From NCBI GenBank assembly GCA_035638575.1, contig DASQZT010000204.1, positions 1-64,000 of the forward strand: a stretch of 64,000 bases of DNA, given 5' to 3'. Below the pieces are notes generated by a model, which saw only the letters and a list, made by a program, of their open reading frames with translations, had not been told where the DNA came from and searched no databases. Each line of letters starts with the position of its first letter. Position 1 is the first letter of the stretch. A program made the position numbers and the translations under genes. The stretch comes from DASQZT01 sp035638575. GTDB lineage: Bacteria; Acidobacteriota; Terriglobia; Bryobacterales; Bryobacteraceae. Below, in pieces: positions 44,308 through 53,223 of the stretch.

Positions 44308-45542
44308 ACCGCAGATCGTTCTTTCAGTCCATGGCGGCGACGACGGCCCTCGGGCTCGCGCCGGAACGGCCGGTGCAGGCCGCCGTTCCCAAGATGAAGA
44401 TCACGCGGGTGCGCGCCTACGCGCCGCCCAATCCCAATCCTCTGTTCAACCAGAGCGACATGGTGGTGACCATCGAAACCGACGCGGGGATCACCGGCAT
44501 CGGCGAAGGCGGCTCCAAGGACACGCTGGAGCAGTGCGCGGGGAGGCTCATCGGCAAAGATCCCTCGCTGATCGAGCGCCTCTGGCAGGACATGTTCCGC
44601 GCCTACTTCTATCCTGCCGGGCGCGAGAAAATGCACGCGTTGGGCGCGCTCGACCTGGCCCTGTGGGACATTCGCGGCAAGGCCCTCAACCAGCCGGTAC
44701 ACGCGGTGCTGGGCGGGATGGTGCGCAACTACTGCGAGTGCTATAACACGGCGGGAATCGTTCCGGGCATCCGGCAAGGGATGAGCATCAAGGAGCGCGC
44801 GCAGGCCACCATAGCGGCGGGTTACCGCGCGTTTCGTTTCGGCGCCGCCGACACGCCCGCGAACACCACCTACAACACGCACCAGAAGATCAACCAGGTG
44901 TACGACGAGTGTGTGCAGGTGCGCGAGGGCGTAGGGAAGACCGGCGACTTTTGCATCGATTTCCACCAGCGCTTCGACCTGTCGGACGCCATCCGCGGCT
45001 GCGACCTGATCAAAGACCTGGCGCCGTTCTTCGTAGAGGACCCGGTGCGCACCGAGGCATTCCAGGAGGACCTGCCGATTCTACGCAAGGCCGTCAAGGT
45101 ACCGCTGGCGGCGGGCGAAGAGTGGGGCAACCGGTGGGACTTCAACAAGCTGCTCGAAGGCCACGACATCGATTACCTGCGCGCCACCCTGCCCAACGTC
45201 GGCGGAATCACCGAGATGATGAAGGTCCTGGCCATCTGCGAGACGCACTTCGTGGGTATCGTGCCGCACTTCACCGGCCCGATCTCGACGGCGGCTCTGG
45301 TGAACGCGCTGGGCACCTTCTCGGGGCCGGTGCTGATGGAGTACAACTACGGCGGGCGCACGATCCCGCATATGCCCGTGGGCCTGGACTTCAAGGAGGG
45401 CAAGCTGTACCCCAGCGACCGGCCCGGCTTGGGCGTGGAACTCGACATGAAGCCGTTGAAGCAGGTCACCGAGATTACGCAGTACGCCACCAATCGCGCC
45501 CAGACCTATTTCCGGCCGGACGGCTCGATCACCAACTGGTAG
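44304..45542 (+). CDS. Enolase-superfamily sugar-acid dehydratase (galactonate/mannonate type)
   Basis: This 412-residue mandelate racemase/muconate lactonizing enzyme has an N-terminal capping domain (VRAYAPPNPNPLFNQSDMVVTIETDAGITG) and a barrel. Metal ligands are visible at Asp in CIDFHQRF, Glu in FFVEDPVRTE and Glu in AAGEEWGNRW. DFHQRF matches the sugar-acid dehydratase group, which includes D-galactonate and D-mannonate dehydratases. The N-terminus MNRRSFFQSMAATTALG looks like a twin-arginine signal, unusual for a catabolic dehydratase. It is coupled to the KDG kinase by a 4-base overlap. Confidence 0.86.
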   Translation: MNRRSFFQSMAATTALGLAPERPVQAAVPKMKITRVRAYAPPNPNPLFNQSDMVVTIETDAGITGIGEGGSKDTLEQCAGRLIGKDPSLIERLWQDMFRAYFYPAGREKMHALGALDLALWDIRGKALNQPVHAVLGGMVRNYCECYNTAGIVPGIRQGMSIKERAQATIAAGYRAFRFGAADTPANTTYNTHQKINQVYDECVQVREGVGKTGDFCIDFHQRFDLSDAIRGCDLIKDLAPFFVEDPVRTEAFQEDLPILRKAVKVPLAAGEEWGNRWDFNKLLEGHDIDYLRATLPNVGGITEMMKVLAICETHFVGIVPHFTGPISTAALVNALGTFSGPVLMEYNYGGRTIPHMPVGLDFKEGKLYPSDRPGLGVELDMKPLKQVTEITQYATNRAQTYFRPDGSITNW

Positions 45543-45594
45543 GACAAGCGCGTGCGCGCCACGCGCTACAATCGCCAATTCGGGAGGTAGTATT

Positions 45595-46377
45595 CTGAAA
45601 CCGCTGACTCTCTGCGCGCTCCTGCTGGGAGCTGTTTCGCTGGCGCCCGCCCAGGCGCCGGCGCCGAAGATCCAGGTCCTGATCATCACCGGCCAGAACG
45701 GCCACGACTGGCGCGCCACCACGCCCGTGTTGCGCACGCTGCTGGAGCAGACCGGCAGGTTCGAGGTGCGCGTCACCGAGGAGTTCCGAGGCGCCGGGCC
45801 AGAGACGCTGGCGCCGTACGACGTCGTGCTCCTGAACTACTACGAGAGCCGCAAGCCCGAACTGCGCTGGGGCGAGCGCGCCGACACAGCCCTGATGAAC
45901 TACGTCCGCGGCGGGAAGGGACTGGTGTTGTATCATTTCTCCGCCGCCGCGTTCGACGGCTGGACGGAGTTCGAGAAAATGTGCGGCGGCAACTGGCGGC
46001 CCAACAACGGCCACCACTCCGCGCGCCACGATTTCAAGGTCGATATCAAGGACAAGGAGCACCCCATCACGCGCGGCCTGGCGGCCTCCTACCCGGAGCC
46101 CAACGACGAGTTGTACGCCAATCTGCGCTGGCAGCCCGAGGGCAGTTTTCACGTCCTGGCGACTGCCTGGGACGATCACTCGCTCTACCGGCCGAACGAG
46201 AAGCAGGCCATTCCCGGGGCGGGATTGAACCAGCCGATGCTGTGGACCGTGGATTACGGTAAAGGGCGGGTGTTCGCTACCGCGCTGGGCCACGATCCCG
46301 ACGCCATGAAGAGCGAGGTATTCCGCGTGACGCTGGCGCGGGGCACAGAGTGGGCGGCCACGGGCGGCGTGAAGTAG
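45595..46377 (+). CDS. ThuA-domain protein, exported, probable CTG start
   Basis: The ThuA domain reads from KIQVLIITGQNGHDWRATTPVLRTLLE through NGHHSARHDFKVDIKDKEHPITRGL to the end (GKGRVFATALGH). ThuA-like proteins adopt a class-I glutamine-amidotransferase-like fold and are linked to trehalose and other sugar use. The first ATG-equivalent within the frame falls inside the domain at 45727. Upstream in frame lies a perfect signal peptide (KPLTLCALLLGAVSLAPAQA) with no ATG, GTG or TTG. CTG 45595, seven bases after GGGAGG, is the best start, with ATT 45592 as an alternative. From CTG the protein has 260 residues. Confidence 0.8.
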   Translation: MKPLTLCALLLGAVSLAPAQAPAPKIQVLIITGQNGHDWRATTPVLRTLLEQTGRFEVRVTEEFRGAGPETLAPYDVVLLNYYESRKPELRWGERADTALMNYVRGGKGLVLYHFSAAAFDGWTEFEKMCGGNWRPNNGHHSARHDFKVDIKDKEHPITRGLAASYPEPNDELYANLRWQPEGSFHVLATAWDDHSLYRPNEKQAIPGAGLNQPMLWTVDYGKGRVFATALGHDPDAMKSEVFRVTLARGTEWAATGGVK

Positions 46378-46393
46378 GAGGGCGCCGGGGACC

Positions 46394-46561
46394 CTAATCC
46401 AGAGGCGCTTCGGCTGCCCGGCTGCGAACGGGCGGCCCGGGCTTCTTCGGCGCGCCGACCATGGCGTACGGATCCTCGGGCGGCTCCGGCTCGCGTTTCA
46501 GGAGACGCTTGATCCGGTCCAGAAGGTCGCGGGTCCGGGAGCGCAACGGGCGGTGCTTCAT
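46394..46561 (-). CDS. Small basic protein of unknown function
   Basis: This 55-residue protein has an Arg-rich, helix-prone N-terminus (RDLLDRIKRLLKREPEPPEDPYA) and a Pro-rich tail (GAPKKPGPPVRSRAAEAPLD). A GGAGGGG ribosome site is eight bases before its ATG. Nothing suggests a domain. The pattern DPYAxVxAPKKP seems recurrent in small acidobacterial proteins (recollection). It is convergent with the ThuA gene and divergent from the dienelactone hydrolase. Confidence 0.6.
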   Translation of the reverse strand: MKHRPLRSRTRDLLDRIKRLLKREPEPPEDPYAMVGAPKKPGPPVRSRAAEAPLD

Positions 46562-46618
46562 ACAAAACCCCTCCACCGCCATGCTACCAGAGCCGGCTTT
46601 CTGGTGTACAAAGGTGAG

Positions 46619-47407
46619 ATGACAAGAATCTCCATGCTGTTTGTTTTGGGTGTGTCCGCGCTCTGGGGGCAGGATTGGGCACGCCAGACTGTAGACAAGT
46701 CGCCACGCCACCGCGAATGGGTCACGGTGAAGCACGATGGCAGAAATGTCGAAACATTTGTTGCCTACCCGGAGGTGAGTTCCAAGGCGCCGGTGATCGT
46801 GGTGATCCACGAGATCTTCGGAATGACGGACTGGGTGGAAGACGTGGCGGACGAGTTTGCCGCGGCGGGATACATCGCGATCGCGCCCGACCTGCTCTCG
46901 GGCATGGCGCCGAACGGCGGGCGCACCAAGGATTTCGACTCCGCAGGCGTGGGACCGGCTATCGGCAAGCTGCCGCCGGACCAGATCACCGCGGACCTGA
47001 ATGCCGTGGCGGACTACGGCAAGAAGCTGCCGGCCTCCAACGGGAAGGTGTTCGTCGCGGGGTTCTGCTGGGGCGGCGGGAACTCCTTCCGCTTCGCCAC
47101 GAACCGCGCCGACCTGGCGGCGGCCTTCGTGTTCTACGGACCGCCGCCGCCGGCGGACACGATGGCGCGGATCAAGGCGCCGGTTTTCGGATTCTACGGG
47201 GGCAACGATGCGCGGATCGATGCCACGATTCCGGATGCCGTCACCGAGATGAAGGCGGCGGGCAAGACTTACGATCCGGTGACCTATGAGGGTGCGGGGC
47301 ACGGATTCATGCGGGCCGGAGAACAGCCGGACGCCAATAACGCGAACAAGAAAGCGCGCGAGGATGCCTGGGTCAGGCTGAAGGCGCTGATGAAGAAGTA
47401 TTCCTGA
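46619..47407 (+). CDS. Dienelactone hydrolase family protein, exported
   Basis: From ATG 46619 (AAGGTGAG upstream) the protein has 262 residues, with a signal peptide (about 1-18, ending ALWGQ) and the family triad Cys in GFCWGGGNSF, Asp in YGGNDARID and His in GAGHGFM. HEIFGMTDWVEDV gives the oxyanion segment. A longer frame from 46553 would remove the signal peptide. It is a paralog of the hydrolase at 25.95 kb, which has a twin-arginine-like signal instead. The substrate is unknown. Confidence 0.87.
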   Translation: MTRISMLFVLGVSALWGQDWARQTVDKSPRHREWVTVKHDGRNVETFVAYPEVSSKAPVIVVIHEIFGMTDWVEDVADEFAAAGYIAIAPDLLSGMAPNGGRTKDFDSAGVGPAIGKLPPDQITADLNAVADYGKKLPASNGKVFVAGFCWGGGNSFRFATNRADLAAAFVFYGPPPPADTMARIKAPVFGFYGGNDARIDATIPDAVTEMKAAGKTYDPVTYEGAGHGFMRAGEQPDANNANKKAREDAWVRLKALMKKYS

Positions 47408-47557
47408 GGGAAGCTAAGGTTCCTCGACATAGGGCCGAAGGCCGGCCACCGCCCGGACCAGTTCCCGGGCGGACATGGCGCCGATTTCGCGCCGTCCTCG
47501 GGGCCTTGGATGGTGGTGCCGCTGCCCGTTCTGGTCCTGGGCGCCGGCGCCCGGCGT

Positions 47558-48544
47558 TCAATTGGTGCCCGCCGAGGTCTGCTCCTTCATGAACTGGTCG
47601 ACATTGCTCTTGTCCACCAGGGTGGCGCCGGTGTCGATGAACAGGGGAACGGGCGAAAGAGTGTCCTGAGCGAACTTGCCGTCCAGGGCCGGAAGATTGA
47701 AGTGGTGCAGCGCGTCGGCCACGAGGATGCCGAAGTTCGCCATGGTGAAAGGCTTCTGCGCGATGGTGGCGGCGATCCCTCCCTTCTTGATCCAATTAAG
47801 CGTGTCCGCGTCGGTATCCATGGCGATCACGATCTTACCCTCGACCTTGTGGCGGTCCAGCACGTCGGCGATTTCCTGGCCCGAGGTGCTGTTCAGGCTC
47901 ACGAAAGCGTCCGGCACGCTGCTCTTGCCGACGATCTCAGTGGTGGTGTCGAAGGCGACGCGCCGGTCGCCCTTGGTATCGACGATCTGGGTAATCTTGA
48001 TCTGGGGGTGAGCCGAGAGGACATTCTTGTACCCTTGCAGGCGCTCGTCGAGATTGGCCTGCCCCGGTATGGTGAACACGACCACGCTGCCCTTGCCATT
48101 CAGGCGTTCGGCAAGCAAGCGGCCGCCCATGAGGCCGGCCTGGTAGTTGTTGGTGCCGATGAAGGTAAGGCGTTTGCTCGCGGGAGAGTCGGAGTCGATG
48201 GTAATGACCACGATGCCCTGGGCGATGGCGGAATCGATGGCTTCCTTCATGAGGTTGGGATCGGCGGCGGACACGAGAATGCCCGAGGGTTTCTTGGCGG
48301 CCGCGCTTTTGAACTCCTGGACCTCAGCCTGCGGATCGTACGTCTCCGGACCGACCACCTCGGCCTGAAGACCCAGGGTTTTGGCGCCGCGAATGAACGC
48401 CTGGCCGGCAACCTGCCAGTACGGGATCTTGGTGTTTACGGTCACGAGGTAATACTTCTCCGTGGCTTCGTGACGAGAGCCACTGCAAGCCGTCAGCGCC
48501 AGCGACAGCGCGGCGAAGACGGTCACTGCGAGCGTTTTGGTCAT
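47558..48544 (-). CDS. Periplasmic sugar-binding protein (RbsB-like lipoprotein)
   Basis: This 328-residue protein has a lipobox (SLALTACSG, lipid on Cys near residue 20) and the two-lobed Peripla_BP fold. Conserved features are TVNTKIPYWQVAGQAFIRGAKTLG near the start, VSAADPNLMKEAIDSAIAQGIVVITIDSD and MDTDADTLNWIKKG. Such proteins feed ABC importers for ribose, xylose or similar sugars, or signal to a kinase. No ABC ATPase or permease gene is nearby, so it is an orphan here. A ThuA and an epimerase gene nearby fit sugar use. Confidence 0.88.
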   Translation of the reverse strand: MTKTLAVTVFAALSLALTACSGSRHEATEKYYLVTVNTKIPYWQVAGQAFIRGAKTLGLQAEVVGPETYDPQAEVQEFKSAAAKKPSGILVSAADPNLMKEAIDSAIAQGIVVITIDSDSPASKRLTFIGTNNYQAGLMGGRLLAERLNGKGSVVVFTIPGQANLDERLQGYKNVLSAHPQIKITQIVDTKGDRRVAFDTTTEIVGKSSVPDAFVSLNSTSGQEIADVLDRHKVEGKIVIAMDTDADTLNWIKKGGIAATIAQKPFTMANFGILVADALHHFNLPALDGKFAQDTLSPVPLFIDTGATLVDKSNVDQFMKEQTSAGTN

Positions 48545-48612
48545 GACGTCCTCCGATGAGTACTATAGCCCGTAGCGCGGACTGATCGCTACAGGCACGT
48601 TGCAGGCCCGTG

Positions 48613-49260
48613 TTACTTGCGCTTGGGAAGTCCGACGGTTTGGGACAGGATGATCTTCTGGTCCGGCCGGAGTTGCAGCGCCTTGGCCAGAGCGGGGCGG
48701 TCGATCATGGCGCGGATCACGGTCACGAGGCCCTCGGAGGCGCAAAACAAGTAGACGTTCTGGCCGATGAAGCCGGTCTCGGCGCCGGCGTATAACGCCT
48801 TGTCGTCGTCCGGCGTATTGGCGAAGCGCGAATAGTCGGCTACGTAAACGAGGTTGAGCGGCGCCTCCGCCACAAAGGCCTGACGGCCGGCGAGGGCCCG
48901 CAGGTCGCCGGACGCCACCCCGTCCAGGCTGTGCTGCTTGGCATTGTATACGTACGCGCCATCCGCCATCACTGCGTAGATGTCGATACTCTGGCGGTTC
49001 ACCGCGGACGGGGCCGTGCGTTTTCCATCCGGCCGGTTGATGCCGTAGGCCGCCCACAGCAGATTGGAGAGGATGGCGGGCGAGAGCTTATCCGTGCTGA
49101 ACTCGCGCGTGCTCTGGCGTTCACTGAGGGCCTGCATCAACGGCATTCCGCCCTTGGCACTCGGCTTAGGGAGGGAGATGGCCCCGGGCGACCCGGCCAA
49201 CCCGGCGACGCTCCAAAACAGAATCGAGACGATGGCCTTTCGCATATCGGATGTCTCCAT
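48613..49260 (-). CDS. Nitroreductase-family protein (SagB/ThcOx-like), exported
   Basis: This 215-residue protein has a signal peptide (about 8-27) and a nitroreductase-like FMN fold. LSERQSTREFSTDKLSPAILSNLLWAAYGINRPDGKRTAPSAVN carries the FMN-contacting Arg-Ser-Arg-like start and the SagB-type segment. GQNVYLFCASEGLVTVIRAMIDR matches the C-terminal helix. An exported flavin enzyme is uncommon. In Acidobacteriota such genes are often single, as here. The electron donor and substrate are unknown. Confidence 0.82.
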   Translation of the reverse strand: METSDMRKAIVSILFWSVAGLAGSPGAISLPKPSAKGGMPLMQALSERQSTREFSTDKLSPAILSNLLWAAYGINRPDGKRTAPSAVNRQSIDIYAVMADGAYVYNAKQHSLDGVASGDLRALAGRQAFVAEAPLNLVYVADYSRFANTPDDDKALYAGAETGFIGQNVYLFCASEGLVTVIRAMIDRPALAKALQLRPDQKIILSQTVGLPKRK

Positions 49261-49354
49261 CTGAATTCTACCCCGGATTGCGGGGGGGGAATGGAGGCGG
49301 CGGGCGGTGCGGTCGCGGGCAGGCGGCCCGTTCGCTCCGCTACAATAGAACTAA

Positions 49355-49765
49355 ATGCGTTTCTGTCTGTGTCTGCTGGCGGCGGTGGTTTGCCTGAGCG
49401 CCGCCGATCTGAATTCGAGCCAAACGCTGCGCGGTAAGCTGAGCGTGCGAGCGGGCAAGCCGGCCACCCTGGCAACGCCGGACCACAAAATCGTGACGCT
49501 CGACGGGGACGACACCACCCAAAAGGTCCTCGCCGACGTGCGGCTGAATGGGTTCGAAGTCGAAGCACACGGCCACTTCACGGCCGCCGACCGGTTCCTC
49601 ATCGACGCCAGCCACCATCACTCGCTGCTGGTGCGGCGGGACGGCAAACTGAAGCTGATCACCTACTGGTGCGACGTCTGCTCGGTCCGCGCGTACACGC
49701 CGGGACCGTGCGTGTGCTGCCAGGGCGAAACCACACTCGATCTGCTCGACCCGGACGCGAAGTGA
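49355..49765 (+). CDS. Hypothetical exported protein with Cys cluster
   Basis: This 136-residue protein has a signal peptide (about 1-17) and a small beta-rich domain (LRGKLSVRAGKPATLATPDHKIVTLDGDD, SHHHSLLVRRDGKLKLIT). A C-terminal cluster follows: CDVCSVRAYTPGPCVCCQGE with five Cys. The His and Cys residues could hold a metal or disulfides. Its stop overlaps the GTG start of the aldose epimerase gene, so the two are probably cotranslated. No family name is recognised. Confidence 0.7.
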   Translation: MRFCLCLLAAVVCLSAADLNSSQTLRGKLSVRAGKPATLATPDHKIVTLDGDDTTQKVLADVRLNGFEVEAHGHFTAADRFLIDASHHHSLLVRRDGKLKLITYWCDVCSVRAYTPGPCVCCQGETTLDLLDPDAK

Positions 49766-50739
49766 ACGCCCGCCAGGCTGTTGTCGATGGCATCGAAGTG
49801 GTGCGGCTGGCCGACGAGGCCCATCAACTCGAGATGTCGATCGCTCCATCCATTGGCAACATGGCGTACGAGATCAAAGCCGGCGGGAAAAACATCCTGT
49901 GGTTTCCCTTCCGAAGCCCCGGCGAACTCGAGGCCGCACCCCGGTTGTGCGGCGTGCCGTTCCTGGCGCCGTGGGCCAACCGAATCGACGGCGAATCGTA
50001 CTGGGTGAACGGCAAGAAATATCTGCTGAACCCGGAGCTGGGCAATCTGCGGCGGGACAATCATCAGAAACCGATCCACGGCCTGCTGAATTTCTCGCCC
50101 CTGTGGGCGCTGGCCGCGATAGAGGCTGACGCACACTCCGCGTACGCCACAAGCCGCATCGAATTCTGGAAGCACCCGGACCTGATGGCGCAGTTTCCTT
50201 TCGCCCACACGATCACCATGACCTACCGGTTGGCGAACGCCGAGGTGGAAGTCGAGACCACGCTGGAGAATCACTCGGACAGCCCGATGCCCGTGGCCAT
50301 CGGCTACCATCCGTACTTTCAGTTGCAGGATGCTCCCCGGGATCGGTGGAAGGTTCACCTGGCGGCGCGCGAGCGGCTCGTATTGGACAGCCTGCTGATT
50401 CCCACCGGCGAGCGCAAGCCGGTAGAGCTCGCCGATTCGCAGACGTTAGCGGCGCTCGATTTGGACGACGTGTTCACAAACCTGGTTCGCGGGCCGGACG
50501 GGCGCGCGCAGTTTCAGGTGGAGGGGACGGCGCAGCGGATCACCGTGACCTACGGCCCGCGGTATCCGGTGGCGGTGGTTTACGCTCCGGCGGCGCGCGA
50601 ATTCATCTGCTTCGAGCCCATGGCGGCGATCACCAACGCGTTCAACCTGGCGCATGCGGGAGTGTGCCCTGAACTGCAGAGCATTCCGCCCGGGGGACAA
50701 TGGCGGGAGAGTTTCTGGATTACGCCATCGGGTTTTTGA
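49762..50739 (+). CDS. Aldose 1-epimerase family protein
   Basis: Beginning at GTG 49762 (overlapping the previous stop as GTGA) the protein has 325 residues. The galactose-mutarotase fold is shown by GNMAYEIKAGGKNILWFPF, NRIDGESYWVNGKKYLLN, the His in PIHGLLNFSPL, the His in AIGYHPYFQL and the acidic residue in VCPELQSIPPGG. It interconverts alpha and beta forms of free aldoses. Its position after sugar-acid and transporter genes fits carbohydrate use. Confidence 0.88.
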   Translation: MNARQAVVDGIEVVRLADEAHQLEMSIAPSIGNMAYEIKAGGKNILWFPFRSPGELEAAPRLCGVPFLAPWANRIDGESYWVNGKKYLLNPELGNLRRDNHQKPIHGLLNFSPLWALAAIEADAHSAYATSRIEFWKHPDLMAQFPFAHTITMTYRLANAEVEVETTLENHSDSPMPVAIGYHPYFQLQDAPRDRWKVHLAARERLVLDSLLIPTGERKPVELADSQTLAALDLDDVFTNLVRGPDGRAQFQVEGTAQRITVTYGPRYPVAVVYAPAAREFICFEPMAAITNAFNLAHAGVCPELQSIPPGGQWRESFWITPSGF

Positions 50740-50742
50740 GGG

Positions 50743-52479
50743 CTACCTGAAATTCTGCACCAGCATCAAGTCGGTCTGGCTCTGGTCCACCCGAGGATAC
50801 AGAATATACTTGCCGTCCGTAGACACGGAAAACATGTGGCCCTGGCCGAAGTCCGTGTTCTTGAGCCGGAAGACGATCGAATTCTTCTTGGTGGCGAAGT
50901 CGTAGAATGAGACCACCCAGGCTCGCGCGCCCCGCTGAAATTCGGCGTAGTAGGCGCCCTTCTTCGTCATTTGGAGCGTGGTAGACCAGATGAGGTCGTG
51001 CTCGGGCTCGATCACGTCGTCCTCCACCTCGCCGCCGGCCACGGGGATGCGCGAGAAACTGCGCCGGCCCCGGAAATAGACGAATTTGCCGTCGGGCGAC
51101 TCCACCGGCTGGGCCCCGCCTCCGGCGAGTTGCTCGGGGTTGCCGCCATTGGCGGACGATTTCCAGATCTGCCCGCGGGAATTGAAGTAGAGGCTCTTGC
51201 CGTCGTTGGACCAGGAGGCGTTGGAACCGCCCAGGACGACGCGATTGGGCTTGCTTCCGGCCGCGGCGGCCATGGTGTACAGATCGTACCCGCGATCTCC
51301 CCGGGCGTCGAAGAGGAGCATCTTGCTGTCCGGAGACCATCGCAGGCGGCCGATCGGCGGCCCCTTCAGGTTGGTCAACTGGACACGGTTGCCGCCATCG
51401 GCGTCGCTGAGCCAGATCTCGTCGTTGCCGGTCTGATCGCTGACATCAGCGATCCTGTTGCCATCCGGCGAGTAAGCAGCGGAGGTTTCGCGGCCGGAAG
51501 AGCGCAGCAGCGGGCGCTCGTCCGGGGAATCGAGGTTGCCGAGGGTCGCGCGCCAGATGGCCGAAACCGAGGGGCTGTCGACGTACGCCATGGCGTAGCC
51601 GGCGGGCGCCACGGCGGGGTACTCGGCCCGGTGGCCGGCAACGATCAACTCGCGCGGGCTCCCGCCGAAAGCAGGCACGCGCCACAGCCGCCATCCGCCG
51701 ACACGGCTGGAGGAGTAGACCAGGTCGCGGCCGTCGCGCGTCCAGGAGAGGCCGCGAATTCCGCGATCGTCGAAGGTCAATCGGCGCGTGGCGTTGCCGG
51801 CCAGGTCGCAGAGGAAGATGTCGGCGGCATCGGAGCTGTTGGTGCGAACGAAGGCCAGGGTGGAGCCGTCGGGAGAAACCATGGGGCTGGAATCGCCCTC
51901 GGAAGCTGCGGGCGGGTGGCTGATGGAGGTCACGTTTCCGCCGTCCACTGCGGCAACGGCGAGCGAAGGCGGCTGGCCCTCGGCGGCCCGAACGACGACC
52001 AGTGATTTTCCGTCAGCCGTCCACGCCACGGCCGGCGAGGGTTGAGTCTCGTCGCCCGCCGCGGGAAACTCCGCCACGTTGCGTTGGGTCCCGCCCGCGG
52101 CGGGGATTACCATGTACTGCGCTTTACCCTCGCTGATCCGCAGAAACGCGATGTTGCCACCGTCGGGAGACCAGGCCGGGCTCACGTCGTTCGCCGCGCC
52201 TTCGGTCAACTGGCGAGGCGTATCGGTTCCGGTGGCGCGCACGAAAATGTGGTACGCATCGACCTTGGACACGCCACGCGCGCTGTAAGCCACGCGTTGG
52301 CCATCGGGAGCGAACGCCGGGTATGCTTTGGTTCCGGCCTCGCTCGAGAGCGGCACGCGCTTCTGCTCCACCGGCGGGCCGCTGACCAGGCGCCCGAGGA
52401 GCGTAACGACGCCGCCCACCGAGCAGAGCGCCAATGCCAGCAGTACGGCCGGGCGTCGAAAGAAAGCGCCAGATGACAT
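50743..52479 (-). CDS. TolB-like WD40/PD40 beta-propeller protein with single membrane anchor
   Basis: This 578-residue protein has one N-terminal helix (about 10-30) and then ten or more PD40 repeats with the pattern AFAPDGQRVAYSARG, SPAWSPDGGNIAFLRIS and AAYSPDGNRIADVSDQTGNDEIW. In Acidobacteriota such propellers often follow a Ser/Thr kinase domain in one chain; here the kinase is absent and only the anchored propeller remains. It is convergent with the epimerase gene, with 3 bases between stops. The role is probably protein-protein contact. Confidence 0.82.
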   Translation of the reverse strand: MSSGAFFRRPAVLLALALCSVGGVVTLLGRLVSGPPVEQKRVPLSSEAGTKAYPAFAPDGQRVAYSARGVSKVDAYHIFVRATGTDTPRQLTEGAANDVSPAWSPDGGNIAFLRISEGKAQYMVIPAAGGTQRNVAEFPAAGDETQPSPAVAWTADGKSLVVVRAAEGQPPSLAVAAVDGGNVTSISHPPAASEGDSSPMVSPDGSTLAFVRTNSSDAADIFLCDLAGNATRRLTFDDRGIRGLSWTRDGRDLVYSSSRVGGWRLWRVPAFGGSPRELIVAGHRAEYPAVAPAGYAMAYVDSPSVSAIWRATLGNLDSPDERPLLRSSGRETSAAYSPDGNRIADVSDQTGNDEIWLSDADGGNRVQLTNLKGPPIGRLRWSPDSKMLLFDARGDRGYDLYTMAAAAGSKPNRVVLGGSNASWSNDGKSLYFNSRGQIWKSSANGGNPEQLAGGGAQPVESPDGKFVYFRGRRSFSRIPVAGGEVEDDVIEPEHDLIWSTTLQMTKKGAYYAEFQRGARAWVVSFYDFATKKNSIVFRLKNTDFGQGHMFSVSTDGKYILYPRVDQSQTDLMLVQNFR

Positions 52480-52488
52480 ATGTTCCGA

Positions 52489-53163
52489 TTATCGCAGGAT
52501 GCGTCCCAGCCAACCCTCGATGATGGCCGCCCCTCCGGAGGGCATGCGATGGCCGCCATCGAGGAGATGGAATTCCAGGTCCAGTATCCGGAGACGCAAT
52601 CGCGCGGGGTATTGTTCCGTGACCGCCGGCGGATAGAATTCGTCCTCGCGGCGCGCGATGTGCAGGACGGCGGCCTTCACGGGTTGGTAGGACCCGCTTT
52701 CCCAGTCGCCCGGCACGGCTCCGCAGACGGCGACGACACCGCGCACCGCGTCCGGAACGGTCGCCGCGAAACGGTAGTTCAGCGACACGGACTGCGAGAA
52801 GCCGGCCAGGATGCGCCGCTGGGGAGGGATGTCGTACTCGTCCCCGGCTTCGTTCAGGACGTGCCGGACCATGTCGTGGTGGAGGCGGATGGATGCCGCC
52901 GGGCGCCGGTTGGTGATCCATCCGAATCCCACGTCCTGGGCCTTGGCATCCACGAAGAACTGGTTCGGCCCCTGGATGGAGGCGATCACGTGGCGGGCGT
53001 GGAACATCCTGCCGGTGAGCTGCAGCATGGCTTCGGGGGTTTGCGCGAAACCGTGCAGCGTCACAACCAGCAGCGTGCCGGAATCCACCGCCGCCGGGGC
53101 GCGAACGAGGTACTGGCAATCCAGCCGGGCCGAAAAGGTGCGGTGGAGGACGGCATCGGTCAT
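52489..53163 (-). CDS. Alpha/beta hydrolase (phospholipase/carboxylesterase-like)
   Basis: This 224-residue alpha/beta hydrolase shows LLVVTLHGFAQTPEAML, the nucleophile elbow GFSQSVSLNYRF, the acid Asp in ARREDEFYPP and the His in LLDGGHRMPSGG. It matches the phospholipase/carboxylesterase group (YpfH/YtpA-like). No signal peptide is seen, so it is cytoplasmic. It lies 9 bases from the start of the propeller gene and has the same orientation, so the two may share a transcript. Confidence 0.85.
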   Translation of the reverse strand: MTDAVLHRTFSARLDCQYLVRAPAAVDSGTLLVVTLHGFAQTPEAMLQLTGRMFHARHVIASIQGPNQFFVDAKAQDVGFGWITNRRPAASIRLHHDMVRHVLNEAGDEYDIPPQRRILAGFSQSVSLNYRFAATVPDAVRGVVAVCGAVPGDWESGSYQPVKAAVLHIARREDEFYPPAVTEQYPARLRLRILDLEFHLLDGGHRMPSGGAAIIEGWLGRILR

Positions 53164-53223
53164 GCCTCACGTTGTAGCACGGATTTGCGCCCGCGTCGCC
53201 GCATCTGCGAAACTGGCGGATGC

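Noticed and set aside
46562..47302. Upstream extension of the small basic protein across the dienelactone hydrolase gene
   Set aside because: Only the last 55 codons, from ATG 46561 with a ribosome site, look real; the rest is a shadow of the hydrolase.
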